Counted from the first letter of the stretch, positions 46,691-57,999 are shown. The stretch is DNA of 64,000 nt from Jaapia argillacea MUCL 33604 (GCA_000697665.1 KL197786.1:11833-75832), one strand, 5' to 3'. The notes: a model not told the origin generated them from the sequence alone. Numbers and translations: made by a program.

Positions 46691-47441
46691 ACCAGGAGCA
46701 CGCAATTGCTTTGGCTATTNNNNNNNNNNNNNNNNNNNNNNNNNNNNNNNNNNNNNNNNNNNNNNNNNNNNNNNNNNNNNNNNNNNNNNNNNNNNNNNNN
46801 NNNNNNNNNNNNNNNNNNNNNNNNNNNNNNNNNNNNNNNNNNNNNNNNNNNNNNNNNNNNNNNNNNNNNNNNNNNNNNNNNNNNNNNNNNNNNNNNNNNN
46901 NNNNNNNNNNNNNNNNNNNNNNNNNNNNNNNNNNNNNNNNNNNNNNNNNNNNNNNNNNNNNNNNNNNNNNNNNNNNNNNNNNNNNNNNNNNNNNNNNNNN
47001 NNNGAAACAATCCATTCTGCGACAGTCCTCGGCTCATGGTCAGACAGTGACCTTATCCCAAGAGATGAGCTGATTGAGAAGAGTCAGGGGGAAGACGAGC
47101 ATAAAGGGTAAACAACGAGCTATGTAGTTGAGTCAGAGGCAGGCGGAGATGGTGACAGTGATGGGGTACTGATGACTACGACGGAACCCAAATAGTTATT
47201 ACATCCTATATTACCTTTCCTTCTCTCACTAATGATCAATTTCCTCAGATACAAGTACCTGAGTGCGGATAGTCTTTGTGCCAGGAGCTGCACCTATATC
47301 CGCCAGGTACGGATAGTGTGGGTGCGGATTCAAGTGAACATCTGAACCTATGGGTATCCCACGGATTATACCTATGAATAAAATGGGTACACCTACACCT
47401 ATGCTGAGCCTTAACCAGGAGCACGCAATTGCTTTGGCTAT
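46691..47441. other. Insert flanked by a 28-bp direct repeat, with assembly gap and dispersed repeat
   Basis: The 28 bp starting ACCAGGAGCACGCAATTGCT occur at 46691-46718 and again at 47414-47441. Between them lie 284 unknown bases (46720-47003), about 230 bp of unplaced sequence, and the dispersed repeat on the minus strand (47231-47413). The duplication may be an assembly overlap around the gap or a long target duplication. Confidence 0.6.
47231..47413 (-). repeat. Dispersed repeat, copy 2
   Basis: The reverse complement starts AAGGCTCAGCATAGG and parallels 9992-10180 over about 185 bp. It ends exactly where the right-hand 28-bp direct repeat begins, so it seems to be part of the inserted DNA in element B. 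Confidence 0.65.
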
Positions 47442-48170
47442 CACATTACTCACACTAATCGGCTATCAGAACCAGTACCTGGAACAAGCCTAAAGACTAA
47501 ATGGGACATGGAGATCCCACAACACTTTGTCATGTGCTCCAAAGAATGGAGAAGTTGTCTCAGCTGTGAACGACTCATGCCTCTCTCTGGAAGAGGGGAA
47601 GACGAGATCATAGGAAGTGCTCTATGGGCTGCCAAGTGCATTTCTAATGAAACAGGAGACATTGGGCTTAGAGTCTTAGCCAGCTGGGTACATTCTAACC
47701 ACCAAAGCTCGGTCTCACAAGAAACACTAGACAACCTCAATGCCCTCAATGATGAGATGGCAGCAGCTGTGCTGCAACAGCTCAAGAAGGGCCAATCTAC
47801 ATTCATTTTAGAAGACATATCCAGCCATGAGCAGGCATGGGTAGGGACTATGTACAAGCGAGTTGATAAGAAAATCAAACCCATTCCTGGAGTATTCCCA
47901 TCAGATGCCAAGGTCAAACAGCAAATCCCAGAAGATCCATTAATAACACTCCCAACTCTAACCCCTTTCCCCCCTGAATTCCAAGCAACCAATCGTATTT
48001 CCGCCGGGGATATGGACTCAATCAGAGTAAACTCAGACAAGTTCCTGCTTCCAGAAGAAGAAAAATTATTCAAACATATCCTGGTACTAAACAAGAGGTC
48101 GCTTGCTTTCAATGAAAGCCAAAGGGGAACATTCTGAGATGATTATTTTTCCCCTTACATCATACCAACC

Positions 48171-48581
48171 ATGCCCCATATACCTTGGGCGCAATCAAAA
48201 ATCCCTATCCCACCTGGGATAAAAGAGCCTGTGACCAAACTACTCAAGGAGAAAATAGCCGCAGGAGTTTATGAGCCATGCCAATCCTCCTACCAGTCCA
48301 GATGGTTCTGTGTACTAAAGAAAAATGGCAAGCTGAGGCTAGTACATGATCTTCAGCCTCTAAATGCAGTATCCATTTGTGACACCAATCTCCCACCAAT
48401 TCTTGAAGATTTTATTGAGCCTTTTGCAGGACGACAATGCTACACAGTATTTGACCTCTTCTTAGGATATGATGCTAGGAAACTTGATGAAGGAAGCCGA
48501 GACCTCACTGCATTTCTTACCCCTCTAGGACTAATGTGTCTTACTTCCATTCCCATGGGATATACCAATGCAGTAGGAGAG
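48171..48581 (+). pseudogene. Element B reverse transcriptase, N-terminal half
   Basis: IPIPPGIKEPVTKLLKEKI, then SRWFCVLKKNGKLRLVHDLQ and YTVFDLFLGYDARKL are fingers and palm motifs of a Gypsy reverse transcriptase. The domain is cut at the left end of KDZ-TET copy 2, before the YxDD motif. Confidence 0.8.
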
Positions 48582-48582
48582 T

Positions 48583-48800
48583 CACACTGTTCAGCTAACC
48601 CAACCCATTAGTAACGTGTAGCCAACATCACATTTTGCCTGTTATTAATGTGCCAGCGGACTCGGCCAACTCATGTCCGCTGGCCTTTAGTAACGATCCA
48701 GCCAACACACCGTTAGTAACGAGCCAGCCGACCTCAATACAGTGGGATTTCACTCGATAGTAACGTGTCGGCCGACACAAATTTTTGCTCAATGCCGGTT
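48583..48800 (+). repeat. Left terminus and subterminal repeats, copy 2
   Basis: After CACACTGTTCAGCTA come spaced copies of a motif like TTAGTAACGAGCCAGCCGAC: ATTAGTAACGTGTAGCCAAC, TTAGTAACGATCCAGCCAAC, GTTAGTAACGAGCCAGCCGAC less one base, and ATAGTAACGTGTCGGCCGAC. The first 15 bp and the motif are shared with copy 1, while the bases between are not. Confidence 0.65.
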
Positions 48801-49150
48801 GCCAGGTCAATGGGCTACCCTTGATGCTACCACTCCAGCGTGCCCATGATGCCTGAATGGTGACCCAATGAACGACCCTTTCCTCGGGGACATTTGAGTC
48901 TCAACAATGAATTCCTGGACCCTCCATGGCGCAACGTCCAGTGCACAATTGCACCGCCCAGCCAAGTGCCTTGTTGTTTAATATACTGCTGTATCACATT
49001 GCAAGCACTTGGATATGTTACCTGGACTTCACTAAAGCCCTTATGCCTAATTAGGTTAAGCCTGAGTGCTCTGGAAATTTCCAGATGCCTCAAATATTGC
49101 ACCCGGTTCCATCGTATCTTAACCACACTATCATTCGACGCCCGCTCATC
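48801..49150. other. Spacer before the small paralogous genes
   Basis: No gene is seen on the plus strand. A 152-codon minus-strand frame (49285-48827) overlaps the first small gene and looks like a chance frame. Confidence 0.4.
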
Positions 49151-49538
49151 ATGGTTGAGATCAAGTCCATCCAGCACCTCAATTCTTTCATGAATCAGTA
49201 CGCGAAGCTTGACAGCAGAGGACAGGAGATGCTTCGCCAATCTATCCACATCTGGGAGTTGTGGGGTTATCAAGAGTGGATCCACGTTGCGGGTATTCTT
49301 CTGGTGAGTGAACCAGATTGAGATATGGTCCAGAACTCATAATTCACTCCATCAGGCTGATGTTGAGAACCTCACCAAATCTCTCAGGCCTCTCATTGGG
49401 TCCTCCATCACCAAAAGCCAGTTCCGTTGGGATAGGTTGGAGAGCTTATACTTGGGCATGATGTTTCAACTAGAGTACTTGGAAAGGATGGAGCATGAGG
49501 ACGAGCCGGATCTGGGTTCTGACAGGGGTTTGGAGTAG
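49151..49538 (+). CDS. Small two-exon protein a (tandem family of three), 111 aa
   Basis: Exon 1 is 49151-49303 (51 codons, MVEIKSIQHLNSFMNQY). The intron is 49304-49355 (GTGAGT...ATCAG, phase 0) and exon 2 is 49356-49538 (TAG). Exon 2 reads ADVENLTKSLRPLIGSS, then FRWDRLESLYLGMMFQLEYL, and ends acidic. The next two genes have the same exon lengths, intron position and phase, and the same exon 2 pattern (alternating helix, IGSS, W-D-R/G-F/L, M-x-x-Q). Mostly helical, no known domain, intact. Confidence 0.6.
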
Positions 49539-49790
49539 GCTTGTACAAGTAAGGCTTGTGATACAAATGAAGCCACTGTTTGTCTAATGTCTAAATCATC
49601 TGCCTTGGATGGACGAGGGGCCCAAGTGATTTATTTGTTCGAACCCATCTAATGACTCACGGCCCTAATAAAGTGCCTGGCAGAGCAGTCAGACTGATAA
49701 GGAAAGGGTCCAGGTAATGCTGGTTCAATCGATATATATGTAAGCTGGCCCGGCACACTGCCATGCAATTGCCCTTGAACCAACATCCCA

Positions 49791-50229
49791 ATGTCCAGCC
49801 CAATCGACCTCCACCACATGGACAAAGTTATCAACTCATATCGCTGGCTGTCCCATCGCGGAAGGTGCCTGCATCAGTTAGCATTGAAAGTCCATTGTAT
49901 TGTGGAATGTGAACGCTGGCTGAGGTGCACAGAACGGGTATTGGTGAGTCAACTTTACTGGAACATTGCACCTCACCAATGTATGCCTTGAACAGGCTGA
50001 CAAGCTGACATATGAAGTGGAGCTCAGTATTCTTCTCAGGTCATCAGTTGCTTTCAGTTCGTTTGATTGGGATCGTTTCATGGATCTCCAAACAACTATG
50101 GAGTGGCAGTTAGAGTTGATGAAGGGACTTAGGGATGGTACTGTGGTAGAGTACAATGAAAACCTAGAGGGCCCCTATGACAGTGACAAAGCGGAAGAGG
50201 ACATTGGAATGGTGGAGGATAACCATTGA
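49791..50229 (+). CDS. Small two-exon protein b, 128 aa
   Basis: Exon 1 is 49791-49943 (again exactly 51 codons), the phase-0 intron is 49944-49995 (GTGAGT...AACAG) and exon 2 is 49996-50229 (TGA). Exon 2 starts ADKLTYEVELSILLRSS and holds FDWDRFMDLQTTMEWQLELM, matching genes a and c. The C-terminus is acidic (DSDKAEEDIGMVEDN). Intact. It is separated from gene a by 250 bp with no feature seen. Function unknown. Confidence 0.6.
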
Positions 50230-50469
50230 GGTGGAGAGGTTGGGGGGAGGGCTTATTCGGTTTTTCTTGGGAATCTACGGATGTTTGGATGGAGTCTGCA
50301 ATGAAAACCAGTGATAAATTGAGTGCTTTCTGTGGACTTTGCATTCACAATGACTGACAAGGGGTACTGCCGGTTGCGGGCAATGCCGGGCACGGACATT
50401 GCCAGAGGTCGACCATGCCGATGCAAATGTTGGGGAGTGCCATGGCTCAACCTGCTTTATTCTACCATC

Positions 50470-51165
50470 ATGTTCACTTACATGCCCTTCACAGACCACA
50501 CAAGCCTGGACAAAATGATCATCGACTACGAGACGCTTAAGGTCAAGGCTGGGGATCTTAGGGACCAGGTCGATGAGGCAGCAACTTCATTTGAATTTGA
50601 ATGGTGGTATGCTGTGGCTCAAATCATCATGGTGAGTGACTGCCGTCCGGATGAAAATCACGCTGATTCCTAGTGGGTCCGGTCAGGCCCAGAAGGCGAT
50701 TTATGAAGTCAACTTACGAGCCATGATTGGATCTTCCATTTCACGCTGTGACTGGGACTGGGATGGCTTCCGGGCACTCATGGAGAATGTCAAAAAGCAG
50801 ATAGAAAACTTTAGAGTGCGGGATGCTGGCCTCATTGATAGGCCTGAGAGTGATGAGGAGCGTCAGGCCATCATGGGGCTGTACGGTCCGTTCGACAAGA
50901 AGGGATTGAAGCTCCTTTCCCGTGCAGACGATATCAAAACCGAGGAGCAGTTTGACAAGTGGGCCGAGGACATCACAGATCTTCAATCATTGCCGATAGT
51001 TTTCAGGAGGCGATGGTTTGTGAGGAGGAAGAGAACAACATCCAAAATGGTGGCTGGCTTCTTTTCAGCACATGCAATTGGGAGTTACTCCAGGACCTTG
51101 AGGCGTCCCTGAGTGAGAAATGGAAGGGGCCGAAGTTGTACAAGACTTTCAGCCAGGGAGAGTAG
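50470..51165 (+). CDS. Small two-exon protein c, longer C-terminus
   Basis: Exon 1 is 50470-50631 (54 codons, ...WWYAVAQIIM), the intron is 50632-50686 (GTGAGT...GTCAG, phase 0) and exon 2 runs from 50687. Exon 2 begins AQKAIYEVNLRAMIGSS and holds WDWDGFRALMENVKKQIENF, then an acidic helical extension absent from a and b. The frame in use ends at 51112. A one-base shift near 50990 would instead reach TAG at 51163-51165 with a Trp- and Glu-rich end (MVCEEEENNIQNGGWLLF). Either a missed small intron or a frameshift lies there. Confidence 0.5.
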
Positions 51166-51451
51166 AACTGATCAGACACACATGTAGTTACATTACAGTC
51201 TTTTCCAGTCCTTCATGATTGATCCGAGCTTCTGATTACCTGAATTCACAAATTAATGAAGCCATTCACAATTGGAGACGATCTAAATGTATGCATTGAG
51301 CTCGGTCGATAATAGGTACATGTTAGGACGATGCAGATGAACCGGCATGTCCCCCCTGACCGGCATATGGCTGATAATCCTCATATGCAGCCAAGACAAG
51401 TGCGAGGACAGCCAATTTATCCTCATATGCCTGCCTGGCACTCAGTGCCAG
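51166..51451. other. Spacer, nothing recognised
   Basis: A short interval between gene c (plus) and the 3' end of P3 (minus), with convergent gene ends. Confidence 0.5.
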
Positions 51452-52494
51452 TCAATATTGGACTTCATAGTCTATCCGCAGGTGATGCACAAGAGGACTA
51501 TCGGCAAAGCGAGGGTATGCCAACTCTGGCACATACTTGGATGCAAGCCCGAAGAGCTCTGAGGGCTGGGAAGACAAGGTGCGCTCAGGGGGGTCATGTG
51601 GATGCACATATGCATGGCTCTCTCGGACAATTTCATCGAGGTTGGTAATCTGGGTCAGAGAAGTGAGATGAATGTTCATTTACAGCATAAGAATCATACT
51701 GGTGGGTGTGGGGATTTCGATGGCCAAGGGAGTCACACAGAGGATTCGAGCTGGGCAATAGCGGATTGGTTGAAACAGGCATTCTCCAATGCCTGGACAA
51801 CCGCCAGTGTATGAGGCACCTGGCATGGATGAGAATAAGATAGGCAATTTATTTTGGGACACTCACCTCAAGACCAAATTGTGAATGCAACTCAGTCAGA
51901 CCAGCACCGACATCCTCGTAAGTCCACCAGTGTGAAAGGGGCAGCTCACCTGGGGATGCTGCAGCCTCAATCATATATGGGTCTTGACTCAGATCTGTCA
52001 GGACGGTGCTCCAATCATTGCTGGGAGGTTGTTCCTGAAAGAAAAAGGCGAAGAGAACTTCATAGAAGAACCCTGTGACCTTCTGGGATATACCAGACCC
52101 CAAGGCATCCAGGTAAATCCTTTGATAAGCAAGCTACATTGACAGTCAGTAATGCATCAGGCAGCGGAGTTAGGGTATGCACAAGCTCAAACTGGACGCC
52201 GGTGCACCAATCGGAGAAGTCCGAAGGTGAAAGCTGAGCATTTGCATCATGGGAGGAACAATAGGCCCAGACAATCTCGCAAATCCGTCTTGCTAGTCCC
52301 AGGAGGATGTGCTCAACCTCGCCTTGAATGTACAAATCGAGGGTCCAGTCATCATAGGGCAGAGCCTGTCCCTCAGTGCCGGAGCTGAGGTGGGTGAGAT
52401 GTTGGCAAAGATCCCGGCGATGGTCGATGTACTGTGGCTGTTCAGAGGAATGCTGAGCAGGGCCTGATAAAAGCTGAGTGGATTGGCTAGACAT
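51452..52494 (-). CDS. Passenger protein P3, relative of P1 and P2
   Basis: The minus-strand start is at 52494 (MSSQSTQLLSGPAQ). Exon 1 ends ...TGVQFEL at a splice donor, as MRAEL does in P1 and P2. The next exon holds ALGSGISQKVTGFFYEVLFA (compare VYQFFF and LYRFFF) and DVGAGLTELHSQFGLE. The later exons (51790-51452) are less clearly alignable, contain one TGA in the most obvious frame and end with VHHLRIDYEVQY. It lies 139 bp downstream of KDZ on the same strand, mirroring P2 in copy 1. Diverged and possibly decayed at its 3' end. Function unknown. Confidence 0.5.
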
Positions 52495-52633
52495 GGTGAT
52501 TGTTCAGAAGAGTGGTGTTCACAGTGGTAGTGTGGTTGAAAGGGTGGACGAGCTGATTATGACAAGTCCACGTCGGTCACGTGGGAAAGGGTTGCACGGC
52601 ACAATTTCACATATTGCCTACAGTGTGTTATCT

Positions 52634-55600
52634 CTATGTATAGTAATGTAATGCAGCAGGGGGTGGATATGCTAGTAGAGTTTTGCGAAAGTCATCATCG
52701 GCATGGGTCGCAAACATGGACCATAGATGAGCCTGACAAGCGGCATAGCATCGATGACCATCCATGCTGGCTTCGCCAGAGGCAACTGCCCAGTTGTGCC
52801 ACTCATCTTCTTTTGACCAGAAAAATCGAACCACCCAGTCCATCTCATAACGGAGTAACGTGAACTCTTCCACCCACCATGTCCTCATGGCTCTGGCACA
52901 CAGCCAATGAACTCGATAAACTGTCCTTTCGTCAGTCCTTCAATCTAGCGAAAAAAGAACGACTCACAATCATCCAAATATTCGTTCTTCTCCTGCTCTC
53001 CGGCATTGACGGCCAGGTTCATGGTCCAAAACCATGCAAGGGACTTCTGTCGAGTCCTGTGGGTGGCAGGATCGTCTACAATGCCAGTAGTGATCTTCAG
53101 GTCATCGCGCTCCATATTTCGATAACGGGCAAGAAGCTTGGCACTTGCACCCAAGCGCTGCATGGCTTGGCAGCAGTGTTTGTAAAGCCAGCTGTTTTTC
53201 TGGACCATTCCTTCGACATGTCCTACCCGGGACCAGGATCGAGTCTTCTTGTTCTGTGATTTGTTATTCCGGACTTCTGTGTGATACAGAAACGATTTGT
53301 GCCCGAAGGCTATCCGAATCTGCTGGGATTGTCATTGGCCTGTCCGATTCACAATTCCAGCTCTTCCGCCTGAATCCTTTTGTAGCCCTTTTTTGAGCAC
53401 TGCTGTGAGCCAAGCATAGATGGAAGAGAGATATATCGTTTCTCAGCATCAATGGAGCCGTTGCTACTGTCAGCCTGGGCTTGTACTGTAGCATAGTAGA
53501 AGTCGTCTTCCCACAGGGGATCATCATCATCCCCAAAGACTGTGTCATACTCTTCACCATCAGGAATTTCATCATTGGCATTGTCCACTGTAATGCTGGG
53601 ATCGTTGGGCAACTCCGATTCAGGAACATCAGCATCTTGGATGAGGTAGCGCTGGGCAGATGCTTCGAAGGTGTCAATTCTGGCGTCCAGTCGCCTCCAA
53701 CATTCCTCAACTTGGTTCAATTGCTCGGCTGTGGGCCTGTGTCCCATTTTCCGCACTGCCGCCGCCAACTCCACTCTGCAATGTTCAGAAAACATGAAAG
53801 GCTTACCCGGCTAGACGACTCACTGGGCCTCCTGGATTGAAATGCCTGATGCTAACCAACTCGCTGACCCCCGGATTGGGCCGGATCCGCCTTCTTTTGT
53901 GATGAGGTCCTGTTGGATATCAGCTTTTGTTGGAGCTGCATTCTGTGATTAACATGTTTGATCCAGAAGAATAATCCGACCTACCTTTCTTGATTAGAGG
54001 GGCATAGACATCCATCACCGACAAATCATGCCTTCTATTCTCAATGGCACTCCATTCCATTTCTTTCCACTTTGCTATTTGAGCTGAACTTGCCGCACTG
54101 TTCAACTCATCAAAGGTGTCCAAACTCAACTGGACATGCTTATACACTCGTTTCATCTTCCGGAAAATCAAGGACACTACAAACACATAAGCGATGCATG
54201 GAAGATGAAGTCGACACAATGAGAAGTTACCTATGCCTAGCAACTTTTCCCAATTTGAGTTTAGCATATGGATATCCAGAGTCTCTGTCTGATGGCTGTT
54301 CCCCATACCCCGGCAACTGACAGAAATCTCGTTCAGCCTTGCCCACAATGTTTCAATGACTTCGCCATCGACTTGACTGGCACCAACAATATAGTTGGGT
54401 GAGAAGCGGGGACCACAAGAGTCCTGATGACCATGGACATGAAAGAGGTTGATCCCCATGGTAATGTCCAGGGGGGAGTCGAGATCAAGGAATTGTATGT
54501 GTTCGAGAAAGCGGGTGAAAACATGCACACCATATTGACATATGATATCATACAAAACCATAGTTGGGGTAACGCCCGGGATTTTGGTAAGCTTCAATGC
54601 CTGACAAAGGATATAGTCCATGTTTATTTGCCTAGAAGTGAAATCGTCAGACGTGTACCCGATAGAGCCAGGGAACCAACCTTTCACCTTTTTGAAGGTT
54701 AGCACAGGATCCTGGACAAAATGCACCATGGCGGGCACATGCAACCGCCACAATGCCAGTCACGGCCAAATGTTTGGCCTGGGTGTTTGCTTGGCTTTGA
54801 GCCTTATGGTCATGACAAGTTGCTTTCTAATATCCTCTGGGACATGAATACTTTGTCGCGACAACAAACAGGAACAAACCTGAGGTGTCTCAATGATAGC
54901 ATCACAATAGGCCTTGTATCGTGTTTCTTCAATGAGAAATAAACTTCCATTTGTAAGGGGACGATCATCTTCAGGATACTTCCTTTTGGTTTGTTCAGCT
55001 TTGAAGTTCCCATCCATATTCAGTTGCCGGGCAAACAACCAGGGCATCCTGATGGTGTATCAGTTCACTGATTCAATACATGGTCGAGGCCTACCTCTCG
55101 GCATCCTTTTTCCATCCATCAGGTAGGTTGACTCCAACCTGAGGACATGCTGGGCAAAATAATCCCAACTCGCCAGGGCGAGGCTCATGGAATTCACCAT
55201 ATCCAAACCCTGACCACTTCAACATTTTTAAATGCCGCCATTGTCTAACACATCTCATCATTTCTCTGTACCTGTCCTGATGAGACACTATCAGACCGGC
55301 ATATCTTCAAGTAGGCAATTGTCATACTGGCACAGTCTGAGGAAATGCCGGTCGTGTCGCTCTTCGTATTGTCTCGTAGTACTCGTGGGTGTTTGTCTTG
55401 CACTCCAAATTATGACAAGTGAAGTCATCCAAAACCTGGAAGGTGAATGCAGTCCTGGGCCACACTACACTGGCTGGGTATAGTCCCATGTCCAGCAATT
55501 GAACACAGTTGGCAGCCCTATCGCCACATGCACAGAAATTCACTGTGATTTTGTGGACCCCAGAGACATCAACAATGGTCATGGTCCTACCACACAACTT

Positions 55601-56616
55601 TGGTACTGTATGCCCTGGCATGTACTTTTGGGGACCTTCAGAAAGGAGCTCGGCATCCAGCATGTCTCGCCAACTACCGTCATTGTCATCCTCGTCATCA
55701 AGGAATGGATTTGCACCCTCATCCCAGACCGGAATATCTGGAAACAGTTCGTCATTGATTCTCATATCTGTAATATGCTCGGGCATACCGGACATTCCAC
55801 TATTGGCCTGAGCTTCAGTGGTGTTGGCCATACTGCCCGAGAAGTGTGACGGCCTGGGATCTTCTGGTTGTTGCTCTGGGTTTGTCGATGGCTGGGACGC
55901 CAGAGATGCCTGATAGGGATCATTGTACTTGGCAGATGAAGCGTATGGTTGGTGGAAGAGGTCCTCCTCTGGAAATTGGGACTGATTGCAAGGACAGATA
56001 TCCCCTCTGTATCCCAAATGGATCTCAACACCGAGACTCGATAGCCAGGCTGGTTGAAAGAATTCACCCATCCAACGCTCGACACGGTGGTATGGCAGAT
56101 GCCGGTGACGGTTCCAGCAACACTTAGAGCAAAGCAACAGCCGGGCAAAGCAATCCGTGCAACGCCAGATGCCTTTGTCACCACACTGAAGGCACTTGCG
56201 ATCTGCCGGAGGTGCTTTTCCTTGGATTAAAGCCTGCAAAAATACCTCCCGGACAGCGAGCCACTCCCGCATGAAATCATTTGGCGTCTACAGGTGTGTG
56301 CACTTAGCAAAGCGATTCCGGCCAGAGAGTCACTCACCTTTCGCATCTTTGGTATCTCGTATTCTCCTTCATGACCCCCGTAGGTGAGATCTAGCTGCTG
56401 AAGTTGAATTCGCCGCAAAGGTTGAGGAGTCTTGGAAGATGTTGCAGTTCCAGGCGTTCCGGGCGTCGCAGAGACCTTTGGTTGAATCTTTGCATCGACA
56501 ACTTGTTCACGGGCATTACCTCACTTGTCAAGGTACCTAGTCACTGTCTTCTTTTTTGGAGTGGCATCTAGGTTGTTGACATCACGGCCTCGCTTTGGTG
56601 CAGCTCGGGGTGGCAT
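52634..56616 (-). pseudogene. KDZ transposase, copy 2, near full length
   Basis: Start ATG at 56616 (MPPRAAPKRGRDVNN, compare MPPKRGMAIS in copy 1). A basic disordered N-terminus ends GEYEIPKMRK at an intron. The CxC2 cluster (56200-56000) reads CLQCGDKGIWRCTDC, CSKCCWNRH, then HRVERWMGEFF. TMTIVDVSGVHKITVNFCAC, the RHLKMLKWSGFGYG segment and LNMDGNFKAEQ follow, then ACARHGAFCP, INMDYILCQALKL, LYDIICQYG, NLFHVHGHQDSC, and GEVIETLWARLN. The C-terminal part runs ELAAAVRKMGHRPTA, YKHCCQAMQRLGASAKLLA and HRCYAACQAHLWSMFA to the stop at 52634. All known blocks are present in order. A TGA at 56521-56523 near the N-terminus interrupts the frame, and I did not trace every intron. A nearly complete, probably inactive transposase. 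Confidence 0.8.
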
Positions 56617-56718
56617 AAAGAGATTCGACTCCACTATGGGGAATTAAGGGCAGGGGCACAACCCAGTAATGCATTATGTCACATTGTTCTCAGGCATACA
56701 CCGAAGTGGTCTCATTGG

Positions 56719-57999
56719 CTACCAGGTCCTTAGGTACCGGCCAACTGTGACTGCCGGGGGTGCGGGAACCTCTAACCTACACAGGACCCGATCCCTCATG
56801 AAGTACACATAACAGACCCTCTCTCCATCACTTTTTGAGACCCCATGCTTCATGATGTACCCACTGAGGACCACGGCCATGCCGGGGGTGTAGGGAAAAC
56901 GGAGGCCCAATCCCCGCAGCTCCATCTCCGCATATCTGTAGAGGCCCACCGTGGCCAGAAGGTCGAACCAATCCAGACGGCATTTGGGATCTCAGTGGAT
57001 GGGGGTTTCTCGATTCGCGATGACAGCCATCCCAGAATAGACAGAATTCCAGTACTCCATTGCTGCTGAATGAGCCGGGATGTTGCGGAGAACCTCCCGG
57101 CTTACTCTGCCTGCGAGATAAAGGTCCGGGTGGATGACGCTTAGCACCGCATTCAGAACTGCATTGCCCTTCAACATGCTCCTTAACCATGGTGCGGTTC
57201 CACGTGCCATGGCTTTCGGCTGCATTGTCTTGGAGATGCAGAGTTCGTCTTCGATCCCCTGCCCAACCCTTGTGTGAAATGGGCATACTGGAAAGTTTAA
57301 TCACATACCTCCCTTCCCTGTTGAAACCAAGCCGGGGAGAAGTTTAGAACTCCAGGAGAAACCGTCTCGCACTTGGCCAGGGCTTTAAAGAGATCTGTGC
57401 AGCCTCACCAGTTTGCCAACTCGCAGGAAAGATTTGATGCAAACTGCGTACTCAAATGCACTGCGGCGTGAAACATATCAACCTATATTCAACGGTTATG
57501 AGGAAGCTCTGTTGAGGAGTAAATTGTGCAAGCATCTCACCTGTAACGCCTCGGGCAGCAATCCAGGCAAAAACCAAACAAAATGTTGCTTTCGGCATCA
57601 ATGATGGTGGTCAGGTGCTCGACAATGGGAAATTCGGGACCATAAAGTGGCCCATATAAGTGATCTACAACCTGCTTGGCTTTAGATCGAACTCCATCCG
57701 CGTGAGCTCCCAAGTGCCTGGCATAATTGGTTGCCGTCCACAGCACACAGACTTCGTAGAGAGGTTCAGTTGGTTTTTGAGGCAATAGAATAATGCTTAC
57801 TGTGACGCAGAAATGCCTCTGCCATAACGCCGGACATGCAATCGCATTCGTGGAGCAGATCTTTTGACACAGCAGGCAGCGAATCCAATGGTGGTATCAA
57901 CCCTATTTTAATTTGGAACTGGAAGGTCAGATGTTTTGCCATCTGATCTTCCAATTCCAAGGCCTGTCTCACATTCTGAATATCGGCAAGGAGTGTCAT
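56719..57999 (-). pseudogene. TET/JBP-family 2OG-Fe(II) dioxygenase, copy 2
   Basis: Likely start ATG at 57999 (MTLLADIQNVRQALE). Exon 1 ends at 57801 with VMAEAFLRH, exon 2 is 57541-57751 (NILFGFCLDCCPRRY), a later exon ends SPAWFQQG at about 57309, and the catalytic exon runs to the stop at 56719. The catalytic exon has SGMAVIANRETPIH, then DWFDLLATVG, the YTPGMAVVLSGYIMKHGV stretch and VCYVYFMRDRV: iron ligands His and Asp, distal His, and Arg. The codon between the first His and Asp is TGA (56992-56994), where copy 1 has Arg (CGT). The gene is therefore inactivated inside its iron-binding motif, by a change expected from deamination of a methylated CGA codon. KDZ begins 102 bp downstream on the same strand. 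Confidence 0.7.

Larger units (their letters stand above)
40209..48582 (+). mobile_element. Element B: fossil Ty3/Gypsy element, interrupted by KDZ-TET copy 2
   Basis: A second plus-strand Gypsy element of a lineage different from A: gag (40361-41460), protease (about 42185-42560), an unusually long Pro/Ser-rich region (about 42700-46500), and the first part of reverse transcriptase (48171-48581). It uses the LTR at 39997-40208 as its left end. It stops inside the reverse transcriptase at the terminus of KDZ-TET copy 2 (48583). Any RNase H, integrase and right LTR would lie beyond the window. It is broken, with roughly ten or more breaks, and contains a gap and a short inserted repeat. It must be older than copy 2. 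Confidence 0.8.

Noticed and set aside
46560-47111. Reading frames spanning the 46720-47003 gap
   Set aside because: They consist mostly of unknown bases.
48827-49285. 152-codon minus-strand frame antisense to small gene a
   Set aside because: It overlaps a plus-strand gene with a well-supported splice plan and paralogues. The minus frame has no relative in the window.
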